Source: Patescibacteria group bacterium (GTDB lineage: Bacteria; Patescibacteriota; Minisyncoccia; Phycocordibacterales; UBA12079). Taken from it: DNA of 27,427 nucleotides. Shown in pieces: positions 19,890-27,427 of this stretch. Location of the stretch: NCBI GenBank assembly GCA_018821685.1, contig JAHJLO010000041.1, positions 1 through 27,427 on the forward strand, read 5' to 3'. Position 1 is the stretch's first letter; every line of letters begins with the position of its first letter. The notes under the pieces were generated by a model. That model made no database searches. It saw only the letters and a list, made by a program, of their open reading frames with translations, and was not told where the DNA came from. The position numbers and the translations under genes were made by a program.

Positions 19890-21391
19890 CATTCAACTTT
19901 TTTTCTTAATAACCAAATAAAATAAATTCCATAAATTGATACCATCAGCCACGCTGGAAAATAAGAAATGTGGAAAGAAGAAAAAGGAAGTGAAGCAAAA
20001 ATATCAACTATTTTTAATTCATAGGTTAGTAAACCATAAGTTGCATAGGCAAAAGGTATTGCGAGAAACGAACTAATAAAACCAAAAATACCAGTCAAAA
20101 AACCAAGTAACATGGTTAGTGGAATAAACATAAGAACCAGGAGATTTACCGGAATAGAAACAACCGAGAAATCCCCCATCATATACAGGATAAGAGGTAA
20201 AACAAAAATTTGAGTGGAAATAACCGCAACTAAAGATTCTCTTAGATTAAACTTCTCCGGAATAAATTCAAAATATTTTTTAACCCGAGGGGAAAGAACA
20301 ATCAAACCAAAAGTTGCCATGAAAGACAGCTGAAAAGATGGATCAAAAATTAGAATGTTTGGATTATGTAAAAGCATTAAAAAACCGGCGAGAAAAAGAG
20401 TTCTAGTCATCTGATTAACTCTTCCCGTGGAATGAGCTAACATCACCAGCAGAGCCATAACCGAAGCCCTAACGATTGTGGCAGAAGCCCCTGTCATAAT
20501 TGCAAATAAAATAATGCTAACAGCGCCAAGAAGAGTCGAAAAAACAATGGGCAAAAAAGAAAAAAGTCCCATCATGAACTCAGCTACAATGGTTAAATTA
20601 TAACCAGACAAAACAACAATATGAATTAACCCCGTCTTTCTAAAGTCTTCTTGAAGTTCTTTTCCGAGTGATTCCTTTGCCCCAACAACCAGACCTCCCA
20701 ACAAAGAAGAATGGGGCTCTGGAATTATTTTTTTAATTTGAAATAAAAAGGCAGTTTTTACCTCAAACAATTTCTCTTTAATAAAATTCCCATTTCCGCT
20801 AGAAAGATAATTAACCTCAGGATAAAACATCTGGTAATAAATTCTGTCTTTTGCTAGATAGGAAATGTAATCAAACTCTCTATTATCATCTGATACAAAA
20901 TTTTTTGGTTTTTTTAACTCCCCAAAAATATTAATTTCATCTCCGTATTTAAATTTAGGATAATGACCGGTGGTGATAATAGCTTTTTCATTGAGAGGAG
21001 TATTTTCAAGACCTAAGTCACTGAATTTTATTATTAAACGAGTGTTGTTTTCCCTAACATCAGGCTCGTCAACAACTATTGCCTTCATTTTTACCTTCTC
21101 CCCCACCAATTTGTCTAGAGCTAAATTATCTTTATCTAAACCAACAGCATCGAACCTCATCATGCCCAAACCAACAGACATTAATAAAATTACTAAGAAT
21201 AAAATCTTCTCCAAACTGACTGCCCTTTCGTGATTTTCTCTTTTTTTTATTTTCAACAAATAGAAGAAAAATAAAATAATTCCTAAAAATATAAACAACC
21301 AAGAAAAAGAAACCCCGAAATCAAAAAACGAACGGAAAAATATTCCGCCCGCAAATCCACCCAAAACCACATAGAAAAAATCTTTTTGCAT
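19889..21391 (-). CDS. comEC: ComEC/Rec2-type DNA uptake channel, without metallo-beta-lactamase domain
   Basis: ComEC is the inner-membrane channel that takes up single-stranded DNA during transformation. The 500-residue protein has N-terminal transmembrane helices (about 1-75), an OB-like extracytoplasmic domain (DUF4131 region, about 90-190, with KMKAIVVDEPDVRENNTRLIIKF), and the Competence domain with many helices. Family signatures include GLIHIVVLSGYNLTIVAEF, the ASATIVRASVMALL stretch and DPSFQLSFMATFGLI. The C-terminal nuclease-like domain of longer ComEC proteins is absent, as is common in Patescibacteria. It begins 22 bp after the stop of the Clp-like gene and belongs to the same operon. 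Confidence 0.93.
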   Translation of the reverse strand: MQKDFFYVVLGGFAGGIFFRSFFDFGVSFSWLFIFLGIILFFFYLLKIKKRENHERAVSLEKILFLVILLMSVGLGMMRFDAVGLDKDNLALDKLVGEKVKMKAIVVDEPDVRENNTRLIIKFSDLGLENTPLNEKAIITTGHYPKFKYGDEINIFGELKKPKNFVSDDNREFDYISYLAKDRIYYQMFYPEVNYLSSGNGNFIKEKLFEVKTAFLFQIKKIIPEPHSSLLGGLVVGAKESLGKELQEDFRKTGLIHIVVLSGYNLTIVAEFMMGLFSFLPIVFSTLLGAVSIILFAIMTGASATIVRASVMALLVMLAHSTGRVNQMTRTLFLAGFLMLLHNPNILIFDPSFQLSFMATFGLIVLSPRVKKYFEFIPEKFNLRESLVAVISTQIFVLPLILYMMGDFSVVSIPVNLLVLMFIPLTMLLGFLTGIFGFISSFLAIPFAYATYGLLTYELKIVDIFASLPFSSFHISYFPAWLMVSIYGIYFIWLLRKKVE

Positions 21392-21413
21392 GGCTAATTG
21401 TCCTTACAATCTT

Positions 21414-23843
21414 CTAAATAAAATCTTCTTCTTTAAATTCAACACGAGACCCAACTTCCACCTTCCCCGAAATTAACATCTCAGCCACTTTTTGTTCTAT
21501 ATTGTCTTGGATAGCTCTATTCATGGGACGAGCTCCAAATTTAGGGTCAGAACCTTTTTTCATAAGGAAATCAGTAACAACATCATTAATGACTAAATCA
21601 ATTCCACGTTCTTTCAAACGTTTTTGGAGTTTTTTAAGCATGAGAACAGCAATCTGTTTTAATTCATCACTTTTCAGAGATTGAAACGTAACAACCGCGT
21701 CAAACCTATTAAGAAATTCTGGTTTAAAAATACCTCTTTCTATAATGGTATTTACTAATTGCTTTTCAAAATCTTCATAAAGAATATTTTTTTGTGACAT
21801 TTCCCAAATTAAATCACTACCAGCATTTGAAGTAGCTATTAAAATAACATTCCGAGCGTTCACTTTTTTTCCATTCATATCAGTAAAAATTCCTTCGTCG
21901 ATAATTCTCAAAAATAAATCATGAACACCCTTACTTGCTTTTTCAAGCTCATCCAACAACAGAACACCATAGGGTTTTTCTCTTAAAATATTTGAAAGTA
22001 AGCCCATTTTCCCTGTGTCGAAAGACCCAATAAGTTTATCGACAGCATCCTCTCCTTGATACTCGGACATATCAATCCTCGAAATAGCTTCTTCATTTTT
22101 GAAAAAGATTTCAGCAAGAGCCTTCGCGGTTTCGGTTTTTCCAACTCCAGTAGGACCAATAAAAAGAAACGAGCCAATCGGTCTTTTAGAATTTTGGATT
22201 CCCGTTCGAGCACGACGGACAGCGTTACTCATAGCTTTAATAGCGTTATTCTGACCGATAACTCTTTTATGTAACATATCTTCCATAGCAATCAAACCAT
22301 CTCGTTCTTCTTCCTTAATTTCTCCAACTGGAATATTTGTTTTTGAACGAACCAAATCAAAGACGTCTTCTTTTTCAACAATATATTTTTTCTTTTTAAC
22401 AAGAATAGAGCTCAATTCGATGGCTATATCAATGGCCTTATCTGGCATAACACCCTCAGAAAAATAACGGTCAGCACTAACGATAATTTCTTCTAAAGAT
22501 AGATAGGTAAAAAATATCGGATTCCGATATTCTAAATCGCGGATGACTTCTTCTAAAACAACCATCGTATCTTCCAAGGAAGGTTGCTCCATAATAATCT
22601 TTTCAAATCGACGAACGATGATTGGGTCTTGTTCTAAAAATTTATGGAATTTATCTAAATCATTTAAAACTATTAATTGGAGTTGATCAGAAGCAAGGTA
22701 AGAATCAATAAGAGGAAGAACCTCAACCCCAAGTTTTTTTGCACTTAATAAAAAATTAGAAAATTTATCAATAGCAAGAATAATATTTCCAGCTTTAATT
22801 GACTCTATTAAAATATTAAGAAAAGTTTGTTCAAATTCAGATTTTTCTGTCATAGCAGAAACAAACCTTTCCGAGTCAAAAAGTACGACTTTTTTATGTT
22901 CCAATTGAGGAACGACATTTTTTGAGGTAATTATTCTTGCGAAATCCTGTAGGGCTTCAATCTTTCCCACACCCTCTTCACCAACCAAGATTACATTTAA
23001 TTCACGACCTCGCGATAGAACAGTTTCAATATTGTTAACAATATTTTTTGTTTTTATGGTAGAAATTTTATCTGTAGGACCTTCATAACCAGAAACAACG
23101 GAACTAAACTTATCTAGGGTATAGGTAACTCCTTGAGTAAAGCCAACTCCTATGGAAGGAATTCTTTCTAGCCTTCGAGGAGACCACCACTGCTCATTCT
23201 TTTTAATTAATTCTATTTCTCTTATTATCCATTCAGCCGAACCAATTAATTGTTTTTCTCTTATGCTTTTTTTAAACAAAAAATCTTCAAACTCCTTACT
23301 GTTTCTATATAAATAAACAGCGAGATCTCTAATTGTAAATATATTTTGAGAATCAAAAATTATTTCTTCCGTAAAAGTCTCTTCTTTCTTCTCCGAAAGA
23401 AATTTTTTAATATCTCTTTTATAAATACCGCAACGAGACATCACACTTAGGCCTGACTCTGAAAGTAAAAAACTTTTAAGCAAATTGTCCTTTCGTGTTT
23501 TTTTAAAAATCTTTAAAACCTCAAAACTAATAGGATTTTTTTCCTGTTCTTTAAAATACAAAGACCTGAAGAAAAACTCTAAAAAAGAAATACTGATCCA
23601 AAAACCAAAAAGCACAAAGATAACTCCAATTACTCTCAATTGGTCATAGACCAAAAAATCTAAATTAGATAAATTAAATTTTTCTGACACAAAAGGAAAT
23701 ATTAAAAAAATTATTCCTAGAAAAATTAAACTAAAAATAAAATTATTTATTTTATGTCTCCATTTATGACTAAAAACTCTCTCCAAAATTAAAATTGGAT
23801 ACAGTTTATTTTCTTTAACTTTTGTATGTAAATTTAAACTCAT
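21414..23843 (-). CDS. Membrane-anchored Clp-type AAA+ ATPase with degenerate D1
   Basis: This 809-residue Hsp100/ClpC-like protein has two transmembrane helices near its N-terminus (about 33-52 and 70-95) in place of the usual Clp N-domain repeats. The first AAA+ module (about 270-500) is degenerate: the Walker A reads GEEGVGKI (288-295, I where T/S is expected), and the Walker B reads ILAIDK, with K360 replacing the catalytic glutamate after D359. The second module is intact, with Walker A GPTGVGKT at 563-570, Walker B VLLLDELEKA, sensor TSNAG, FLNRFD and GARPMNRAIQ. I see no (L/I/V)GF tripeptide between TSNAG and PEFLNR, so ClpP docking is doubtful. It overlaps the upstream small membrane-protein gene by 4 bp (ATGA), so the two are coupled. 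Confidence 0.88.
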   Translation of the reverse strand: MSLNLHTKVKENKLYPILILERVFSHKWRHKINNFIFSLIFLGIIFLIFPFVSEKFNLSNLDFLVYDQLRVIGVIFVLFGFWISISFLEFFFRSLYFKEQEKNPISFEVLKIFKKTRKDNLLKSFLLSESGLSVMSRCGIYKRDIKKFLSEKKEETFTEEIIFDSQNIFTIRDLAVYLYRNSKEFEDFLFKKSIREKQLIGSAEWIIREIELIKKNEQWWSPRRLERIPSIGVGFTQGVTYTLDKFSSVVSGYEGPTDKISTIKTKNIVNNIETVLSRGRELNVILVGEEGVGKIEALQDFARIITSKNVVPQLEHKKVVLFDSERFVSAMTEKSEFEQTFLNILIESIKAGNIILAIDKFSNFLLSAKKLGVEVLPLIDSYLASDQLQLIVLNDLDKFHKFLEQDPIIVRRFEKIIMEQPSLEDTMVVLEEVIRDLEYRNPIFFTYLSLEEIIVSADRYFSEGVMPDKAIDIAIELSSILVKKKKYIVEKEDVFDLVRSKTNIPVGEIKEEERDGLIAMEDMLHKRVIGQNNAIKAMSNAVRRARTGIQNSKRPIGSFLFIGPTGVGKTETAKALAEIFFKNEEAISRIDMSEYQGEDAVDKLIGSFDTGKMGLLSNILREKPYGVLLLDELEKASKGVHDLFLRIIDEGIFTDMNGKKVNARNVILIATSNAGSDLIWEMSQKNILYEDFEKQLVNTIIERGIFKPEFLNRFDAVVTFQSLKSDELKQIAVLMLKKLQKRLKERGIDLVINDVVTDFLMKKGSDPKFGARPMNRAIQDNIEQKVAEMLISGKVEVGSRVEFKEEDFI

Positions 23844-24223
23844 ATAATTAATTTTACCCCTAAAGCAAAAATACCTATCAAAAGAACAGGTGCTAATGTC
23901 CAGGCAATTAACGAAACTAACCCTAAAATAAGAACTGCAATAATCGCGACAGCTCCTGTAATGATTATGGTCGATTTCACAATAAAACCAACTACCCTCA
24001 TAATAGTGTTAACAATCGCAACAGAAAACATATCTTCAAAATCAAAAGCTCGTTTTCTTTCTTCGCCCATTCTCTTGAAAGGAGAAAATAATGTACTAAG
24101 GAGAATTCTGATGGAAAAGAAATTATAAAAAAAATTTAAAAAATTCCCCCACAAAGAAAAAATATCTCTATACGCTTTAGTATAATGCCAGCCGAAATAA
24201 TAGAAAATTAAATTAAAAACCAT
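23840..24223 (-). CDS. Small membrane protein coupled to the Clp-like ATPase
   Basis: The 127-residue protein begins with an aromatic amphipathic segment (FNLIFYYFGWHYTKAYRDIFSLWGNF), continues with a basic loop (SPFKRMGEERKRAFDFEDMF) and ends with two strongly hydrophobic helices (about 70-95 and 98-125). I do not recognise a named family, although such a gene next to a membrane-anchored Clp protein is typical of Patescibacteria as far as I recall. The ATG at 24223 is 6 nt after TATAAT (24235-24230, minus), a leaderless start and the operon promoter. The stop overlaps the start of the ATPase gene, suggesting a physical complex at the membrane. Confidence 0.75.
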   Translation of the reverse strand: MVFNLIFYYFGWHYTKAYRDIFSLWGNFLNFFYNFFSIRILLSTLFSPFKRMGEERKRAFDFEDMFSVAIVNTIMRVVGFIVKSTIIITGAVAIIAVLILGLVSLIAWTLAPVLLIGIFALGVKLII

Positions 24224-24269
24224 ACAATAATTATATAATAAAAATGAAGATAACTACACCAGAGTAAAC

Positions 24270-24683
24270 CTATTTAGAATCCATAGCTTCGTTAGCCAGC
24301 TTATCAGCTTCTTTGTTTTCTTTTCTAGGAATATGTACAAATTTTATTTTTGGAAAATCAGTTTTTAAATTATTAACTTTTATAAACTGCTCTTTAAGGG
24401 AAGGCTCTTTTACTCGATACTCACCATTTATTTGTCGGACAATTAATTGACTATCCATTCTTATTTCAACTTCAGTTGTTTTCGTCTTTGCACCTAATAA
24501 TTCTTTTGCTTTTTCTAGACCAATAATCAAACCTTGATATTCCGCCCAATTGTTTGTTTTAATTCCTAAATATTTTTTAGCAGTCATTAACTCATTCCCC
24601 TCTCCATCTGTAATATAAACCCCCGCTCCAGCAATTCCTGGATTATTTCGAGAACCCCCGTCTGTATAAATAATTATTTTCAT
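24270..24683 (-). CDS. rnhA: Ribonuclease HI
   Basis: RNase HI cleaves the RNA strand of RNA-DNA hybrids. The 137-residue protein from ATG 24683 has the four catalytic acidic residues D8 (YTDGGSRNNPG), E48 (NNWAEYQGL), D77 (MDSQLIVRQ) and D127 (ENKEADKLAN), with H117 before the last. I prefer 24683 over the frame's upstream start at 24704 because an extended -10 TGCTATACT (TATACT at 24698-24693) lies 9 nt before it, giving a leaderless mRNA. Length and motif order match the short bacterial/archaeal-like RNase HI family. Confidence 0.95.
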   Translation of the reverse strand: MKIIIYTDGGSRNNPGIAGAGVYITDGEGNELMTAKKYLGIKTNNWAEYQGLIIGLEKAKELLGAKTKTTEVEIRMDSQLIVRQINGEYRVKEPSLKEQFIKVNNLKTDFPKIKFVHIPRKENKEADKLANEAMDSK

Positions 24684-24713
24684 ATTATAAAAAGTATAGC
24701 ACACCCTAAATTA

Positions 24714-24753
24714 CAAAAAAATCTCCTGCACCAAACGAATGGTACAGGAGATT
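24714..24753 (-). terminator. Rho-independent terminator
   Basis: Stem AATCTCCTG/CAGGAGATT (24720-24728 and 24745-24753) with inner ACC/GGT is followed on the minus strand by seven Ts. It ends the 24773-25021 gene. Confidence 0.85.
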
Positions 24754-24772
24754 AGACCGAAATCGACTTCTT

Positions 24773-25021
24773 TTAGAGAACCAGAACTTCGGTTCCTTTA
24801 GTTTTGACGATAGCCCTCCTTTTGTTTTTCTCTTCCAAAATCAGCTGCCCAAGAAGAGATTTTTCTTCAGAAGACAGAGAGTTATCCTCTCTGAGAGTTT
24901 TTTCGGCAAATTCCTTCACTTCTTGATGACTTAGATCATAAAGGTTAAACTCCGACCCCTCAAACATCACAATACGCCACCCTTTTCTATGGAAAAAACC
25001 AAACAAATCTGTTTCAGACAT
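24773..25021 (-). CDS. Small protein, unknown function
   Basis: The 82-residue product starts at ATG 25021, 6 nt from GGAG within AAAGGAGGGG. It is charged and helix-rich in the middle (SHQEVKEFAEKTLREDNSLSSEEKSLLGQLILEEKNKRR) and ends in a short strand (TEVLVL). No signal peptide or membrane segment is seen and no family is recognised. It has its own terminator, so it is probably monocistronic. Confidence 0.6.
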   Translation of the reverse strand: MSETDLFGFFHRKGWRIVMFEGSEFNLYDLSHQEVKEFAEKTLREDNSLSSEEKSLLGQLILEEKNKRRAIVKTKGTEVLVL

Positions 25022-25110
25022 AACCCCCTCCTTTTTTTAGTCATTGAAAACAACGGAACAATTCTTTTTTCTGATTGTATTCAACCATAAAATACGAATT
25101 AAGGCAACCC

Positions 25111-25476
25111 CTACTCACCAATATATTCGAAACGAGAAACAATCCCGTCAGGAGTTTCCTTGGTCCCGAGAAAGTCACCGACCGATCTAGCCAATAAAGT
25201 ACCCTTTGGATATTCTTCTGAATCGTAAAGAGATTTATAAATAATCAAATCTTCCCTAGTTCCGCTGTAGTAAGAAGTACCAACAAAAAGATATTCACCT
25301 CCTTTAAAATGTCGGTATTTTCCAGGAGGTAGTGCAGAAATTTCATTCTCGAAATCATCATTGCTTCTCCAAACTTTTATTTCTTCAAGAGTTTCTGCGT
25401 GGAGAGCAACTCCAAAAAAAGAATACCCTGCATGTCGAAATTCTTCTTCTTTAATGGTTAATACTATTCTTTTCAT
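25111..25476 (-). CDS. Protein with C-terminal DUF1653 domain
   Basis: The 121-residue product has a short N-terminal strand-rich part (about 1-48, KRIVLTIKEEEFRHAGYSFFGVALHAETLEEIKVWR). A DUF1653-like domain follows at about 51-119: GKYRHFKGGEYLFVGTSYYSG, LIIYKSLYD, and the typical SRFEYIGE end. DUF1653 proteins are small beta-barrel proteins of unknown role. The start ATG at 25476 is 5 nt from AAGGAG. A pentanucleotide repeat lies in the 5' leader just upstream. Confidence 0.8.
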   Translation of the reverse strand: MKRIVLTIKEEEFRHAGYSFFGVALHAETLEEIKVWRSNDDFENEISALPPGKYRHFKGGEYLFVGTSYYSGTREDLIIYKSLYDSEEYPKGTLLARSVGDFLGTKETPDGIVSRFEYIGE

Positions 25477-25490
25477 AACAGCTCCTTACG

Positions 25491-25510
25491 TTGATTTGAT
25501 TTGATTTGAT
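25491..25510. repeat. Pentanucleotide tandem repeat (TTGAT x4)
   Basis: Four perfect copies of TTGAT stand upstream of the DUF1653 gene's Shine-Dalgarno, on the opposite strand. A candidate promoter lies further upstream (TTGCTA, 17 bp, TTAAAT on the minus strand), which would put the repeat in the transcribed leader. Confidence 0.8.
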
Positions 25511-25627
25511 TTACTTTTCCTAACTCAATTTAAACAGAAAGTGATGTTTTTAGCAAACGTTTTAAAATTCTCCTATATTGCCACGTCATTTTGATAACAT
25601 TTAAAAGTTCGTTAATTTTGGAATTAT

Positions 25628-27334
25628 TTAAACAAAGTCGACTATTCTTAAACGCAGTTCATTCACGTTCCTGAACGTAGACTTCTCTAGATTAACTAAT
25701 ATATTTATTTTGTCCCCTCTTTGAATTTTTGTTTCACCATCTTCTATATTCTCAGCAAAAAATTGAATGGAAGAAATATTTTGACCTTTAGTGTTTTTAA
25801 AATCTAAACCTAAATGGTTATTTTGTTTTCCAAAAACTTTCACATTAAAAACCTCAACACCTTCAATCATAAAAACTGGCTTTTCGTTTCCCATACCAAA
25901 AGGTGCTAGTTTTTCGATTAATTGATAGTTTCCCCAATTAATATCATCAAGGGTAATTTTTTTATCAACCATTAAACTATCACTTTTTTCTCCTTTTTCT
26001 ATATGTTGGTAGGCTTCGTTCAACTTCTCTTCTAAAAAATGTACCTGGTCATTTGAAACAGAAAAACCTCCCGCCATCTTATGCCCACCAATATTAGTGA
26101 AGATATCTTCACCGACTTTATTCATTAATTCAACCACATCGACGGAACCACAGGAACGACAGGAACCTTTAATATTCCCTTTACCATCCTGACCCCAAAC
26201 GAAACTCGTTTTTTGATGCTTTCCAACAAGAGAGCTTGCCACCAAACCCACAACCCCAACATTCCATTCAGGACTTCCAAGAACAATAACATCCCCTTCC
26301 TTCCTCTCTTTTAATTTTTTATTTGCCTGCCGAACCATTGTAGTAACCAAGGTTTTTCTTTTTGAATTTATTTTATCTAAATAATTGGCCAGCTCACCAG
26401 CAACAACTTCATCATCGGAGGATAACAATTCAAAAGCTTTGATGGGGTCATCAATTCTTGAAGCAACATTTATTCTAGGAGTTATCATAAAAGCTAAATC
26501 ATCTTCAGTAAGATTTCTTTGATCCATTCTTAGTTTTCTCAATAGATGAATTAAACCATAACGAGGAGATTTTCTTAAAACCTTCATCCCAAAATATGAA
26601 AAAGCTCTGTTCTCATTTTTCAGAGGAACCATATCGGAAATTGTTGCTAAACCAACCATATCCAAAAGCCATTTCTCCCAACCTTCTTTTATTTCGAAAT
26701 TTCCTCTTTGCAAAAGCGCTTGAACTAATTTAAAAATAACCCCTGCTCCAGCGATACCGTCATCGGGATAATTACAGTCTTCTTGTTTAGGATTTAAGAT
26801 AGAGAAAGCATTCGGAATTTTTTCACCGACGATATGATGGTCTGTAATAATGACATCAATTCCATTTTTTTGAGCTTCTTCTATTTCATAAAAATCTTTT
26901 GTTCCGCAATCGATGGTGATGATTAAATCAACCCCATCTTTTTTAAATTTTTTAATAGCATCAAAATTTAAACCATAGCCTTCGTTATGACGATGAGGAA
27001 TGTAATTTTCAAAATTTGGATAACCTATTTTTTTGAAAAAATCTTTAAATACCACAGCCCCCGGAATTCCATCGGCATCATAATCAGAGTAAATTAAAAT
27101 CTTCTCTCCTGATTCAATCGCTTTTAAAATTCTCTCGACAGACTTCTCCATATCTTTCATCAAAAAAGGGTCATGGATGTCACGAGAATAATCTGGATTT
27201 AAAAACCGTTCTGCCTCCTCCATGGTTTTAATGCCACGAGAAAAAAGAAGTTGTCCAAGCAACTCAGGATAAACTTTAAATTCTTGTTTTATTTTTTCAG
27301 ACAACTCCTGGTCTCTTAGAGTAAACTTTTGCAT
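25628..27334 (-). CDS. recJ: Single-stranded-DNA exonuclease RecJ
   Basis: RecJ is a 5'-3' single-strand exonuclease acting in recombination and repair. The 568-residue protein has the DHH phosphoesterase core: SDYDADG (D84, D86, D88), IDCGT, the signature D165-H166-H167 (VIITDHH), and a glycine-rich GIAGAGVIFKL. The DHHA1 domain has GGHKMAGG (416-423), and an OB domain occupies the C-terminus (FMIEGVEVFNVKVFGKQNNHLGLDF). The length is typical. The ATG at 27334 lies 6 nt after TAAAAT in an extended -10 context (TGTTAAAAT), a leaderless start. Confidence 0.96.
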   Translation of the reverse strand: MQKFTLRDQELSEKIKQEFKVYPELLGQLLFSRGIKTMEEAERFLNPDYSRDIHDPFLMKDMEKSVERILKAIESGEKILIYSDYDADGIPGAVVFKDFFKKIGYPNFENYIPHRHNEGYGLNFDAIKKFKKDGVDLIITIDCGTKDFYEIEEAQKNGIDVIITDHHIVGEKIPNAFSILNPKQEDCNYPDDGIAGAGVIFKLVQALLQRGNFEIKEGWEKWLLDMVGLATISDMVPLKNENRAFSYFGMKVLRKSPRYGLIHLLRKLRMDQRNLTEDDLAFMITPRINVASRIDDPIKAFELLSSDDEVVAGELANYLDKINSKRKTLVTTMVRQANKKLKERKEGDVIVLGSPEWNVGVVGLVASSLVGKHQKTSFVWGQDGKGNIKGSCRSCGSVDVVELMNKVGEDIFTNIGGHKMAGGFSVSNDQVHFLEEKLNEAYQHIEKGEKSDSLMVDKKITLDDINWGNYQLIEKLAPFGMGNEKPVFMIEGVEVFNVKVFGKQNNHLGLDFKNTKGQNISSIQFFAENIEDGETKIQRGDKINILVNLEKSTFRNVNELRLRIVDFV

Positions 27335-27371
27335 TAATGAATTTTAACATAAAATATCCTCTTAATTCATA

Positions 27372-27399
27372 TTGACGTAAAAAATTATTTTGCTATAAT
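27372..27399 (+). promoter_or_regulatory. Strong divergent promoter at the right edge
   Basis: TTGACG (27372-27377), a 16-bp spacer and extended TGCTATAAT (TATAAT at 27394-27399) would start transcription near 27406. The gene it drives lies beyond the window. Confidence 0.75.
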
Positions 27400-27427
27400 T
27401 AATTGTAATACAAATTATTACATATAA

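Overview
The window looks like a chromosomal segment of a Patescibacteria/CPR bacterium, most likely Parcubacteria-like. This is inferred from low GC, the standard genetic code, a tRNA and a tmRNA without encoded CCA, a short ComEC without a C-terminal metallo-beta-lactamase domain, a membrane-anchored Clp-type AAA+ protein paired with a small membrane protein, and many core genes whose -10 box lies 6-9 nt before the ATG (leaderless-type starts). No marker fixes the taxonomy more closely.

Layout. 1-4253 (minus) is an accessory island: a partial DUF4935-type PIN nuclease, an HsdM methylase with an extra N-terminal helix-turn-helix, and a serine recombinase. 4381-7054 holds small membrane or secreted proteins and an M23 peptidase, bracketed by two copies of a REP-like repeat. 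7487-9634 is recG. 9641-11035 holds three small genes of unknown function with strong ribosome binding sites. 11204-11276 is tRNA-Ile(UAU), followed by about 650 bp of non-coding foldback repeats. 12042-15306 (minus) is ftsH, two tandem phospholipase-A2-like genes and an ASCH-domain gene, preceded by a leader with a 7-codon upstream ORF and a 15-bp inverted repeat covering the ftsH start. 16024-17175 is smpB followed by ssrA (tmRNA, 22-residue tag ending APALA); ssrA carries a 160-bp imperfect-palindrome insertion. Another foldback repeat unit follows ssrA. 17599-19847 has a small unknown gene, an HI0933-family flavoprotein and another small unknown gene. 19889-24223 (minus) is an operon of a small membrane protein, a membrane-anchored Clp-like AAA+ protein and comEC. 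24270-27334 (minus) has rnhA, two small genes and recJ.

The main functional theme is translation rescue and proteolysis (smpB, ssrA, ftsH, a Clp-like ATPase), with DNA repair and uptake genes (recG, recJ, rnhA, comEC). The most unusual content is non-coding. Four copies of a three-helix foldback unit follow tRNA-Ile and tmRNA. Each unit starts with an antisense copy of the adjacent RNA's acceptor and T-arm, ending at T54 or G53, followed by one base or none and then GGCGGAG. Helix sequences differ between units while pairing is kept, which suggests a structured element that adapts its ends to the RNA gene beside it. I do not know a described family with this architecture.
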